Source: Aedes albopictus
Taxonomy: Eukaryota; Arthropoda; Insecta; Diptera; Culicidae
DNA: 64,000 bases
Assembly (NCBI RefSeq): GCF_035046485.1
Contig: NC_085137.1
Span: 382,168,706-382,232,705, forward strand
Reading direction: 5' to 3'
Part shown: positions 21,140 through 31,934 of the stretch, piece by piece
Layout of the letters: each line of letters begins with the position of its first letter
Numbering within the stretch: position 1 is the first letter of the stretch
The notes under the pieces: generated by a model
Database searches by the model: none
Told to the model about the DNA's origin: nothing
Seen by the model: only the letters and a program-made list of their open reading frames with translations
Program-made: the position numbers and the translations under genes

Positions 21140-22860
21140 ATATAAATTAGGAAACAATAATCAACAAACGAAACAAATTATGTCACATTATTGATGAGAT
21201 TCTCTTTAACAGTTCTTTCATACATTTTATTTTATTATACAAAAAAAAATTATGGTACTGATTCTCGGATTAATTTGTTTTAAATTATCAGAATTTCTAA
21301 TTACTTAGTTTTCTTCATCGAGGAATATACTGGAGATTTAAAATGGAGTGTAGACCATGCAAATGTTGGTGTTTCAGTCAGAAAATTTTCTTTGAAGTTC
21401 TGTATGAATTTCTCTAAGTTTCATATCATTTTTTAAGCTACTTCAAAGTTTCAATATACATGTGTAACCTAAATGTTTTTCTCCGTTTCCAAGTTTCTAT
21501 ATTTTGTGTGTACTCAAAGCACTTCTTAGCGACGGTAAGCCACCTTGGGTTGAAACCGTTAACTTCGAAATATTTCGGCATGAGAAGCTTTGATTGATAT
21601 CGCGTTTCGAGTAATGTAAATAAAATAGCCTACATTATGGCGAATGAACCAAATAAATTCAAAAACGGTAAGTGATGGAAATTTCCATATAGGAAAATTC
21701 CCGGATGCGTAGATTAAAAAACCAGTGGAAAATTACTCTCTACGACTGATTTTAAAAGAACACAAAGGCACTATAGAAAAAGGTAGTTACTGCGAGTTAA
21801 TAAATAGCTCGATCCAACTCGTCGCGCGATCAATTTATCTTTTCTGGTGGAGTGTTAAAGACAACCGAGTTTTTGAAAAAAGTTGGAAAAATAATTAAAG
21901 TTGGTGCATAAAGTGCTAAATTCGAAGTAAGTGCGCGGATGTTATGTAATAGTTCCAAATAATTTGAAGTTATTTTTAACTTTTAGTAAATTTAGTGAGT
22001 TGGTTAGCAAAATCGTTGAGAAAACCTGAAATTTGTGAAAGTTAAGGATTAGAATCAGGTAAGCTGGTGAGCCATTTGACCAATAGAAGTACAAGTATAG
22101 AACGCTAGAGGCGCTGTTCCTCCATATAATGGCTGTGATCAAGATGTTTCATCCATAGTAGCCATGATTTTCCGAAAACGTAATCGCTGGTACTTAATGT
22201 GTCAAAATTGGATGTTGTTTTGGTATACAATCAAGAGAAAATGGAACGATGAACGATGGATGGTGGATCAGATTTTATTTTTGTGCAGCAAGAAATCTGA
22301 GCATGACAGTTTGAGACGAGTGATAAAACCATGGTTAAAACTATGTGGAGCTTCCGGAAGTTCTATTCTACAAATGATGGGATGCTTCTTCACTCTGTGA
22401 GCTAGATTTTTGCGTTTGATAAACTCCAATACCCCAACACCCCCCTGCCACGGAAAATTGTGGTCGGATATCAGCATTTCGAGTTGGGGCAAAAAAGTCA
22501 CATTTGTTCGGGCCTTACAACTGTTTATTTGCAACATTTATGCTTTGAGTTCAGCGAACTAGACTCGTCAACTGGAATCGTTGGGAACTGGAACCGTATA
22601 GGTTTCGTTAAAACTTTGTCGGAAAATGGTAGGTGCTGCTGCAGACACCGAAAACCTTTCAGCCATGATTTCAGCTGCAAATCCTGTTCCTATTCCTTCA
22701 CACAAGTCTTCCATCAGGCCATTTTCAAATCTATCGGCAATCTGCTAAAATTCAATAAGTAATGGTTGCTGCTAACGACCTGTGAAATGATACTCCAAGA
22801 CATCTCTTTTACCGGCAGGACGAAATGGAGCTCTTGATAGCACACATTAAACCAATAGGT
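21140..22860. other. Interior of the 4.95-kb element, no recognised coding region
   Basis: AT-rich. A plus-strand frame at 22164-22400 is rich in tryptophan (KRKWNDERWMVDQ), but I cannot link it to a transposase. Another frame at 22460-22762 has no known domain. Confidence 0.35.
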
Positions 22861-22861
22861 A

Positions 22862-23644
22862 CCGTAATCCGGGGTAACATTGATCAGAATTTTCGATTTT
22901 TCTTGATTAATTCTCTTGTTAAAGCAAACGTTGCACGTTTTATATTTTTAAAACAAGTACTGGCCCTCTGAGTATGTGTTAAGCAACTCGAAAAAGTACT
23001 GTGAAACTTTAAAACATGTTTAAATAAACTTTTTATTCTAAATTTTGATTTTGCAGATTTGGGGTAACATTGATCACCTAAGTGAACAATGTTCGTTTGT
23101 GTAGAAAATACCCTTATTTACTTAATTTGAGGTCGCTGATTTCAAATATGTTGTCCAAATTCTTACAAATTATGTACTTTTTGAGTTATTTTAAAAGTAA
23201 AATCCCCCAAACCGCGAATAACTCCTTAAGGTAGACAATTGTTTGAGGAATTGATAGCCATCTTTCAATAAATCGTATATTTTAATGAAGAAGAACATTT
23301 TCATACAAGTTTCGTTTATTGAATCCAACTCTAGAATATCATATTGAAAGTATACAGTGATTTCTAGCCTCATATCGTATCTAGTATTCATGCTAAGCAT
23401 GAATGTTTGACAATGTATCTCATTGCGTTACGAAACACAGTAAAGGAAAAATCGACATATTTCAATGTTTATGACATTCAATTTTCATGAATTACATGTC
23501 ATTTGATAGCTAAATAATAGCAGATTACGAAATACCATTCAAGAGCAAAAACTGATTCAATTACAAATGCTTGTTTGAACATTTCATGAGGTTGGTCAAG
23601 CCGATCAATGTTACCCCGCTGATCAATGATACCCCGTTTTACGG
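22862..23644. mobile_element. TA-flanked element with CCGTAATCCGGGGTAAC ends
   Basis: The left end CCGTAATCCGGGGTAACATT and the inverted right end CCGTAAAACGGGGTATCATT are flanked by TA (22860-22861 and 23645-23646). The inside is AT-rich with no transposase. Nested within the 4.95-kb element. Confidence 0.75.
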
Positions 23645-23699
23645 TACTTGAAACACTACCGCGCGTACAGTAGAATAACTAGCCACAGAAGTCCAATGT

Positions 23700-24065
23700 C
23701 GCGACTGTTCGTGTGACTAACATCTAGTTTGCCACGCCCTTACAGCGTCAGTAGCGGTACTAGAAGTGTCAAATAAATTTTGTTTACCAAAACAAAAGAT
23801 TCTTTCCAAGCTGGACACTTAAAAATAATCAATAATTACAATAAAAGTTATAAATTTATTTAAATAGGAAAAGTGACTACAGCGCCATTGGAGTTCTAGT
23901 GTATTTCTATAGCGCGTCAGTCGAGATCAAATTCTTTGCCGTGATTGAATCTGTGTTTTGATTTTCAAGTATGGTTACTCTGATAACAAATGAGAGAATT
24001 TGACAGTTTGAGGACCGCTTCTAAAATAAGCACACTAGATGTTAGTCACAAGATCTGCAGCGCCA
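23700..24065. repeat. Short element bounded by GTGACTAACATCTAGT inverted repeats
   Basis: GTGACTAACATCTAGT near 23713 is answered by ACTAGATGTTAGTCAC near 24029. A second motif, CAGCGCCATTG followed by GTCTAT-like text, is directly repeated at about 23880 and 24058. Possibly a decayed MITE. Confidence 0.45.
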
Positions 24066-24408
24066 TTGAAAGTCTAATATATGTCTATTATTTGACCCAA
24101 AAGCGAGTGAGAAATAATTGTGACCACGTTAAACAGGCCTTGCCCATCCAACGTGGGCGGTTTATCTAGGGCTTATCCTAGCTGGATTTTTCCCGAGTGC
24201 AGCCGAGACCGGAACCACCTATGGTACTGCGAGCTTCCGTTTGATAGTCGACCACTTCGCGCTCGAGTGTGGTGAATACGGTGAGCCGAGAAACCCGCAG
24301 AACTGCTTCGCAGAACCTGCTCGAATCTCCACCAAGCGTGAGGACGCCTCTACCTCACCCCTACCCACGCACGAGTTGGCTCATCGGACTACGTTGGAGG
24401 AAGCAAAT
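24066..24408. other. GC-rich unique segment
   Basis: From about 24130 composition rises and a 63-codon frame appears (24241-24432), without a recognisable domain. Similar GC-rich text resumes on the far side of the MITE (24577-24680), so the MITE interrupts one unit of unknown nature. Confidence 0.35.
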
Positions 24409-24409
24409 C

Positions 24410-24576
24410 CCCAAGCAACACACATGTTATAATAAAGTTACGACAGCGCAAGTTTTGGTTGTATAGAAGTTTATTTTACGTAATTCTAACATTGTGTTGA
24501 AATAACGTAAAATAAACTTCTATACAACCAAAACTTGCGCTGTCGTAACTTTTATATAACATGTGTGTTGCTTGGG
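24410..24576. mobile_element. Palindromic MITE, family B copy 2
   Basis: Nearly perfect hairpin: CCAAGCAACACACATGTTAT at the left, its inverse at the right, and arms continuing through AAGTTACGACAGCGCAAG to TTATTTTACGT. The middle is about 20 bases. It is much better preserved than copy 1, so it is younger. Confidence 0.8.
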
Positions 24577-25849
24577 TCGTTCGGTCGGCTGGTTCGTCAT
24601 ATTGTGGCTCGGCTTCGAGAGACTGCTCGACTGCGAACGACGTGGAGCAGCGTATCGACGGAAAATTCAAGGTCAGACCTAGCTGTAAGATACGATTGCG
24701 CAACGTATAAAGAAGAGTTTTTTGAAGAGAATTGAATGAGCTCGAATGTGACGTCACACGGTCAGTAGCCAGTTGTATTTGATTCAGAATCGTTCTATGG
24801 AATCGAAACTGACTGAAATGAGAACTTGTAAAACTCATTGAATTTGCCTTTTTAATAGTTTTTTTTCGTTTTCTTGGTTTTTAAATAAAATTTTAATTAC
24901 TTCGAGCTTAGTAAAAACATTCTACCAGACCGTGGCCGTTATTTGCAGATCATCACCGAATTGGATAGAGCTCTGAATTAACCCTTTCACTACCGCTCAG
25001 TATTAGAGAGCTTCCAAATAAATTAGCAACAACATTTTAATTTCATTTTTCAGAATTTTGGATTGATTTGGTTTGTTTGAGTCGCGTCGTTTGGGTTCGA
25101 ATTGGTAAGAAGAGGTTCCTACTGAACTGTGAGGCCTGCCCTGAGCAGGAGTTCTCATGCCGGGATATCATCAGAGGTAACGGTCCTTTGTTTTGAAGGT
25201 GGCGCTTAAGCCGTTATCTTGGCGAAACGGAACGGATGGTTACACATGTAGGGAATTGCAGGCTTATCTCAAAAACTTTTTTTGTAGGTTCCTTTAAAAT
25301 TTAAGATGTTTCTAATGGATATTGAAGTCTAAGCCTCACCAATACAATTTAGTTGCTGTAAATTATAGTTTTTGTAAGAATCTAAGAAATATAATCATAT
25401 CTCAACAAAAATCTAAGATTTAAAATTACCTTATCTCAACAAAACAATCAGACAATCATAGATTGAATAAATATTCTAAAAAACACCGTCTTCAACCAGA
25501 GGCTGTACAGACTAAACATTGAACAATCACTAACATTAGGCGATAGACATTACACGAAAAACACCCAATGAAAATTTTCCGTTTGACGAAAATTTTTCAC
25601 CAACTGAAGAAAGAATCGATCCCACACTCTCACAAACATTAAGCTGAACTAAACACAATGTTGAAAACTTGTAGGTACCTATTTAGTGCTACTTGTTTTT
25701 ATTCTATGTAAAGCTATAGAATATTTGTATTTTATAAAGTTTTCAATTATATTTAAGACATGATTTTCGAAAAAAAAATAAAAAAAACTTTTTAAAATCA
25801 CTTTTTCTGTTTTTTTTTAGAAATGTGAAAAAAAAACTTTTTTTTCTGA
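24577..25849. other. Interior of the 4.95-kb element, right part
   Basis: No gene recognised. Mostly AT-rich, with poly-A/T stretches near 25750-25840. Confidence 0.35.
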
Positions 25850-25973
25850 TGTCCACGTGGACAATGGGGGAGGGGGTAGGGGTCAATGAAAAATCCACGC
25901 TTGCCCACGGGGAGGGGGGAGGGGGTCAAAAACCATGAATTTTCTGTCCACGTGGTATATGGACGGCCCCATA

Positions 25974-26835
25974 TTTTAATTACAAAAGTTGCTTTGAACA
26001 AGCTCTCCAAAGCATGTGCATTCATCCATTTGATTCATCCCTGACCGGAAGAGAACTAATTTGTGTTTTCTCCTACTATCCGGAATGAAGCACACCAGCC
26101 GAAAAAAGAACCTCGCGTCTTCTTTACTCTTCCACAAAAAAAACGTTGCACGTGCGAGTTTCAAGCAATGAGAATAATTGTCGCAGAAGTGAGAAGCAAA
26201 ACAACCGACAAAGAAAATGCGGCGATAAACATTTGTCCCAACTCGTTCAGGTTGTAGGACGATCCTCTTTTGGCATTGTGATAAAGATTTTTTCAACAAA
26301 GTTATTCAGAATAATATTTTCTGAAACTCTTGTGAAGTGTAAAATTAGTAATAAGTTAAAATACACATAAATAAAAACAAAAACAGCAACTCTTGTGAAG
26401 GCATGAATCTTGTTTCTCGAAAAATAAGAAAATTTATTTTTTTTTTTAGTTTTTATTAATGTGTATTTTAACTTAAATGCTAATTCTACATTCTGAAAAT
26501 TTAATTATATATCTCTTTTTTAGTGGGATTGATCAGTTTTCCCAATAATTACCAATAATAAGTGCGATATCGTTGTGATTTTTTTTTTCGAAGGCGCCAT
26601 GACACTAAACGGCATGGTAAAATCAGCAACTGTGGAATATATAGTAGTTAGATTCCTCACATTCAAACTAAGATATCAAAATAAAGTTTCGTAAAAGCAC
26701 CGTTTCTCGAGAATGGATTGACCAATCTTCGTAAAATTTTGATGGTAGCTACACAATCCTTGGAGCCCCGCGGCACATCTTCCCTTTTTTGATATTGTAC
26801 ATTTACCCGAAATGGCGATCGAAAAACTCGATCCA
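25974..26835. other. Unique AT-rich sequence
   Basis: Short frames only (61-107 codons in both directions near 25980-26370), none with a domain. Confidence 0.35.
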
Positions 26836-26837
26836 AT

Positions 26838-27075
26838 CAATCCCGAGAGGAATGCCTGAAAAACTCCCGAGAAGCCAGCAATGATCCCGGGGCGTATACC
26901 TGAAAGAATTCCACGAGAAGATATTCCACTGAATATATTTCGACAGAAAACTTGGAAAGTATACTAGGATGAATCTGTGAAGTAATTCCAGCAGAAATCC
27001 ATGAAAGAATCCTTAGAGGGATCATAATAGGAATGCCGGCTCGAAGATGAGCAGGTATTCTTGCAAGAACCATAG
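26838..27075. repeat. Degenerate GGAATTCCT-type array
   Basis: Repeats such as AAAGAATTCCACGAGAAG and GAGGGATCATAATAGGAATG recur at about 24 bases. Same family as 57.4-61.4 kb. Confidence 0.5.
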
Positions 27076-27139
27076 AAGATGTCTCTATGATCTAGGATTA
27101 CCTGAAAAAATCTCAGCAAAAATAGTGTAGAATTGAAAC

Positions 27140-27545
27140 TACCATCTTGGATATGGATCGCCATCTTGGATTTCCAAATGGCGTCAAATATCGATTATTG
27201 ACTTCTACTCATCAAACCCGATTGATAGATACCCATACTGCATGGCATCATAGCTCAAACTACCATTCCGTTGCCGCCATCTTGGATGTAGTCCGCTATC
27301 TTGGATTTCAAAATAGCGTTAAAGGGCTGAAAGTCTCTTTAATAAAGACAACTCAATCAATCAAATAGCGTTAAATATGGATTTTTTACTTCTGCTGATC
27401 AAGCCCGATCGATAGATACCCATATTGCATAGTATCTGAAGCAGCATTGCCGTTCAATAGCAAACATTCTGGAATTTTGGCCGCCATCTTGGAACCTAAG
27501 CGGCCATCTTAGAACCTAAGCCGCCATATTGAATTCCAATACCCC
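27140..27545. repeat. CCGCCATCTTGGAT direct repeats
   Basis: GCCATCTTGGATTTC followed by AAATGGCGT, CCCGATTGATAGATACCCAT and TGCATGGCATC-like text occurs at about 27155-27250 and again at about 27300-27435. The last part repeats GCCGCCATCTTGGAACC several times. No coding function. Confidence 0.6.
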
Positions 27546-27619
27546 TACATCCTACCTCTACATCCTAAGGAATGTGTATGCGAAATTTGATTGAAATTTC
27601 TTGAAGCATTCCAGAGTTT

Positions 27620-27730
27620 TGCCAGAACATACATATATATACATACGTGGATACATATAAACATACAAGTAGACAAACAAACAAACATATAAACATACAA
27701 GCATATAAACATACAATCACACATACATCG
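27620..27730. repeat. ACATA/CATACA low-complexity tract
   Basis: Mixed ACATAC, AAACATAC and CAAACAAA units. Frames over it translate into cysteine- and valine-rich nonsense. Confidence 0.8.
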
Positions 27731-28182
27731 ACTTTGTATGTATTGATTAACAACTCTGCCGGAAAAATGAACTATACAATATTAATCATTATCAAGATTC
27801 TAGGGAAATAAATTATTTTCACATTGGAAATGAAGCTCGTAGATCTTGACAATATGTAATCTTTGCAGCATCGTTTACGCCGCCTAGTGAACCAGTCACA
27901 AACTATATTGTCGAAAAGGAGCAATGTATGGGTGTGGAGAACATCTTCTCTGAAGAAAGTATTCTAAAATTTTGCACAATTCTGGAGATATTCACATCAA
28001 AAGGACTTTCCTATTTATAGGACGCTGGGCGTTCGGGGCATCTGTCCTATAAATAGGAAGCTAGGCGGATATGGGTTAATTTTGTCATTATTTTATTTCA
28101 AAATTTCGTGAGCATTGTCAAACATTGTAGGGTTATGTTAATTATGAAAATTTCACTTTTTGGTTTTTGATTTTTTAATTAA

Positions 28183-28440
28183 TAACGAAGCAATATTTTC
28201 AAAATCGGTTTTCGTACACATGTAGAGGATGGATCATCTTCTGATTTTTTTTCGTGGTGGAAAATGTTTTTCGTTTTTGCAGAAACCATTTTTGAACGAA
28301 ATTTCACAAAAAAATGGTTTTTGAAAAAATGGAAAACTTTATCAACAAGAAAAAAAATCAGAAGATACCTTGATCCATACTCTACATGTGTACGAAACCC
28401 GTTTTTGAAAAAAATGCTTCGTTATTTTTTTTTTATATCA
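28183..28440. repeat. Imperfect hairpin of ~85-bp arms
   Basis: AACGAAGCAATATTTTCAAA at the left is answered by the inverse AAAAATGCTTCGTT at the right, continuing through CGTACACATGTAGA and CAGAAGAT. Probably a MITE; the ends are blurred. Confidence 0.6.
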
Positions 28441-29706
28441 AAATCTGAAAAAATGAGGAAATGCTTCCAGTTTCGCCTTAAACGTACCTACCCGGAAAGT
28501 TTGATGAAAACATAAAAGTCGGTTTTTCAGCATACTAAGTACCGTCGTTGGGGGTGAGAATGGGTCAAAAAAGGGTACTCAAAGATTGTTTGTTAAATAA
28601 CAAATGCAATTGAAGTCGGAATAACTTTTTTTTTGGTATGTATACTCTTCTATGTGGTAATGATAATTTGTCAAGAAAGTATCACATTATATGAATTGCT
28701 TACTAAACTACAAATGATTAAAATTGACCCAATCTCACCCCTTAGAGGGGGTGAGAATGGGTCAAAGTATTCAAAGTCGCCTATCTAAGACTATAAGTTA
28801 ATTTTATTGATCACATCTAGTAAATCTACTTAAAATACAATGTAACCATGTCGAATAAAAACTTAGGTTATTTTAAAAGATGATTAATTCACTTAAAAAG
28901 GCTAATACAATCGAAAAAATGGTTGATATTTGATAAAATATCGTTTGTATGTTGTATCGCCACTTTTAACCACCATAATCATCCTCATTTAAAGTTTCAA
29001 CCTCCATGAGAGGAGAGAGGATTACAGTGAGGGAGGGGCGCATTGAAAGATTGATTAAAAACAAACATATTTTTAGTAGACGTTCGTTCGCTTTCCGACA
29101 TTGTGATATGGAGCCGGTTTTATTATTCCGGTATTTCATGGATCCCACCACCGTCTGGTAGTTTTACGATATTTCCTTCAAATTTCAAAAATGAGTGGAG
29201 AAGAAGAACGCTATTAAGTCTATTTTGTGAGCTTACGATATTACAGTACACTACTTAAAGGTTAGTTGATGATTAGAGGAGCTGTTCAAACGCATGGGTT
29301 TATTGAAATAGATTATTTCAGGCACTAAACGTATGAACACACTCGCTTAACACATGTTCGACATATTTTCGGAAAAAAGCATGGTGCGGTAAACATGGCA
29401 CCACTCTTACGTCAAATGGGGACTGGATAACAAGTTGAAATTTTTGTTAAGGTTATGTGCACTCGATAACTTGCTTGACCCAATCTCACCCCCATTCTTA
29501 ATATTTGGACAAAGGGTCGAAAATATTGAATTTTTAAATAAAAAGAGCAATGACAGCCCGCTTTTTTCGTTGCATCAACCAGGTAATACATACAGCTAAC
29601 CACTTATAAGAAAAATTATGGTTAGGTACTTGTGTGAAACATTACGAAGGAGAATTTTTTTCAGAGTGATTTACTAGTAGTTTCATCGTATAAGTTTAGT
29701 AACAAA

Positions 29707-29962
29707 CTAGCTGTACCCGGCAAACTTTGTCTTGCCTACTGCGTTTTTTGACGTTTCCAGTTTCTATCCAAGAACAAGTCCCCGGTCTCAAAGTGTATGG
29801 AAGATCAATTTTCAAAAGCTCTCAATTTTTTCATGTTTTTTGCCTCACAAACCTTCCTTGGGTGAAAACTAACGGAACAAAACAAAAACGATCAAAATCG
29901 GACCTTCCGTTCGCAAGTTATGCGCGGTCCCACGTATGCCACTGCATTTTTATATATATAGA
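29707..29962 (-). mobile_element. Short non-autonomous Helitron
   Basis: Read on the minus strand it starts TCTATATATATAAAAATGC and ends CAGCTAG. The base before is A and the base after is T, the A|TC...CTRR|T signature of Helitrons. A small hairpin (GGCAA...TTGCC) lies about 13 bases before the CTAG end. It has no target duplication and no coding region, as expected for a non-autonomous copy. Confidence 0.7.
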
Positions 29963-30036
29963 TTTAACAAAAAACGATAGTTGCAAAACATCTTATTCAG
30001 CATCATGACATGTAAAAACATCTCCTCTTTGAAATA

Positions 30037-30983
30037 AAGCCTGTATCCGCAATAATCGGGACACAGAAGTACGGCTGTAGATCTGTCATGAATCGGTAAA
30101 ATTGGCCAAATAATTGACTGAGTACTCTTTGGTGTATGTTCATTATTTGTGCCAAATTTCATAAAAATCGATGCATTACATTTGACTGTGGATGACAAAC
30201 AAACAGACGTGGTTTTAAGCATTTTGTACAATCATGACCAATTTTCATTCGCATAACAGATGGTTATTTTACACTACAGTTCAAAGTTTTGAGATGATAA
30301 TTATGAAATTTCGTTAGCAGTTATGATACTTATAGAGACACTTTTTTGCAAAATTTCATTAACTTTGGTCAATTGATTTGAAAGCTACTGGTGTTGATAG
30401 GGGTGAGTGATAGTGAAAAATTTTCGTGTTTTTCATGTGCGATGTTTGCCTATTCATAACTTTTAAATTTCTCTGCCAATTTTCATGAAATTTTCACAAA
30501 AGATAGTTGATTATGTGTTTATTGTGCTTGCAGAATTTAATGATTATTGGTATAATATTTTAAATAGTACAATCGAAACAATAAAGGGTGTTGACTAATT
30601 GCTGTCTGAGGGACTAAAATCACGTTCAGTCCCAATACATGTTTCGACCATACAATTCTTGATAGTGCATCGATTTTTCTGAAATTTTGCCTATGCAACA
30701 AATGTAGATTCAGAGGTTTGTGTTCAAAATTTCAGCCATTTCCTTTGCCAAATTCAATAGTTACAGCACTTTCAAGCAAAACTAGGGGCTGCACAAAATT
30801 AAATTGCGCACATTCTACTTTTTCATTGCTACAACAAAAAGTACTGCACCGATTCACATGAAATTTTGTAGGTGAAATGAACACATCTCAAGATGTTATT
30901 TGGCGGAATTTGAACAATTTTTATGTATCCATTGCAGAGTTACAGCTGTATTTCTGTGTCCCGATTATTGCGGATACAGGCTT
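30037..30983. mobile_element. TA-flanked non-autonomous element, family A copy 2
   Basis: Same ends as 19219-20097 (AAGCCTGTATCCGCAATAAT) and TA on both sides (30035-30036 and 30984-30985). It keeps the stretch near the left end that copy 1 has lost. Inserted into the 2.56-kb element and therefore younger than it. Confidence 0.85.
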
Positions 30984-31159
30984 TAATATAATATTTTCAA
31001 TATAAATCAGCGATAGTTGAGGAGCTATTTCAAATTTTATGTTTCTCCGTTTTAACCCAATCTCACCCCCCAGACCCATTGTCACCCCCATCGACGGTAA
31101 GAATTCATTAACCCGAAACAATTGAAGAAACCAAAAAAATGAATTCTTAAAACATTAAA

Positions 31160-31435
31160 AAAAGAAGGAAGAATTTCCGAAGTAATTCCGGGAAGAAATC
31201 CTGGGCGAATCCCTAAAGGAATTCCTGGAGGAATCTCTGAAAGAAATGCTGGAAGAATCTCTGGAAGAAATCCTAGAGGAAAGCCTAGAGACATTCTCAG
31301 AAGAATCTTTGGAAGAACTTCTGGGGAATCGCTGGATAAATTCTAGAAGGATTTTTGCAGAAATCCTTGGAATATTTTCTAGGGGAGCTATCGGTAGAAT
31401 TCCTTAAAGTGATCCTGAGGGAATCCCTTGATAAC
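31160..31435. repeat. GGAATTCC-type 24-base array
   Basis: GAAATCCTGGGCGAATCCC, GGAATTCCTGGAGGAATC and GGAAGAAATCCTAGAGG recur. The minus-strand frame over it encodes an 8-residue repeat (LPEIPPGI-like), a shadow of the 24-base unit. Confidence 0.65.
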
Positions 31436-31436
31436 C

Positions 31437-31930
31437 CGACCAGAAGCACATAACAAGATCATAACAAAATTATGACAACTGTTGTTAGAAATAAAAATAG
31501 TTGATATAATTCTGTTATTTTTTTTTTTCATTTTTCCATAACAAAATTGTTTTAACTTTTGTTATAATTATTGTTATATTATAACAAAACTTGTTTCATT
31601 TATTCAAACAGACGTAAAACAACATTTGTTATATTATGCATTATAATATAATTGCCTCTAGCATAGTTTTGTAACACGTTGATTGCAATCGGTGTTATAT
31701 TTTATGTAACAAAATTATATTTCAGAATTTCTAAGATTTTTTGTGTTGTCGCGAAAAAGATTGAAAATTCTTGTAATTTTGGTCACTCGAGCCAAGAGAT
31801 ATATGACAAAAATTGTAACAAATTTGTTATGAAATATACAACAGAACTTGTTATAAATTTGTTATGATTTCGCAAGTTTAGTCTAATAAAACTTGGTATA
31901 ATCTTGTTATGATTATATCTCAACCTGTAA
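31437..31930. mobile_element. AT-rich MITE with ACCAGAAGCACATAA end
   Basis: Begins GACCAGAAGCACATAACAAG. The text is full of TTGTTATAAT and its inverse. The same end occurs inverted at about 48495-48515, so this is a repeat family with another copy there. The right boundary is not sharp. Confidence 0.5.
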
Positions 31931-31934
31931 TTAA

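Larger units (their letters stand above)
21024..25970. mobile_element. 4.95-kb element with ~120-bp TIRs, PIF/Harbinger-like
   Basis: The left arm at 21024-21137 begins GGGGCCGTCCATATACCACG; the right arm at 25850-25970 is its inverse. Both arms stop inwards at the same GTCCACGTGGACA, so they are complete TIRs and not solo fragments. ATA flanks both ends (21021-21023 and 25971-25973). The ends resemble the Harbinger-like MITEs at 5859 and 12666. The inside carries other elements (22862-23644 and 24410-24576) but no transposase that I can recognise. The first ATG frame at 21637 is 31 bases long and runs into a GTAAGT donor-like site at 21668, which may be a first exon of a decayed gene. Confidence 0.65.
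28542..31097. mobile_element. 2.56-kb TA-flanked element with CCGTCGTTGGGGGTGAG ends
   Basis: The left end CCGTCGTTGGGGGTGAGAAT and the inverse right end CCGTCGATGGGGGTGACAAT are flanked by TA (28540-28541 and 31098-31099). Inner copies of the motif CCCAATCTCACCCC occur at about 28729, 29479 and 31055. No transposase is seen. A Helitron-like element (29707-29962) and a family A element (30037-30983) are nested inside, so removing them leaves about 1.35 kb. Confidence 0.75.
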
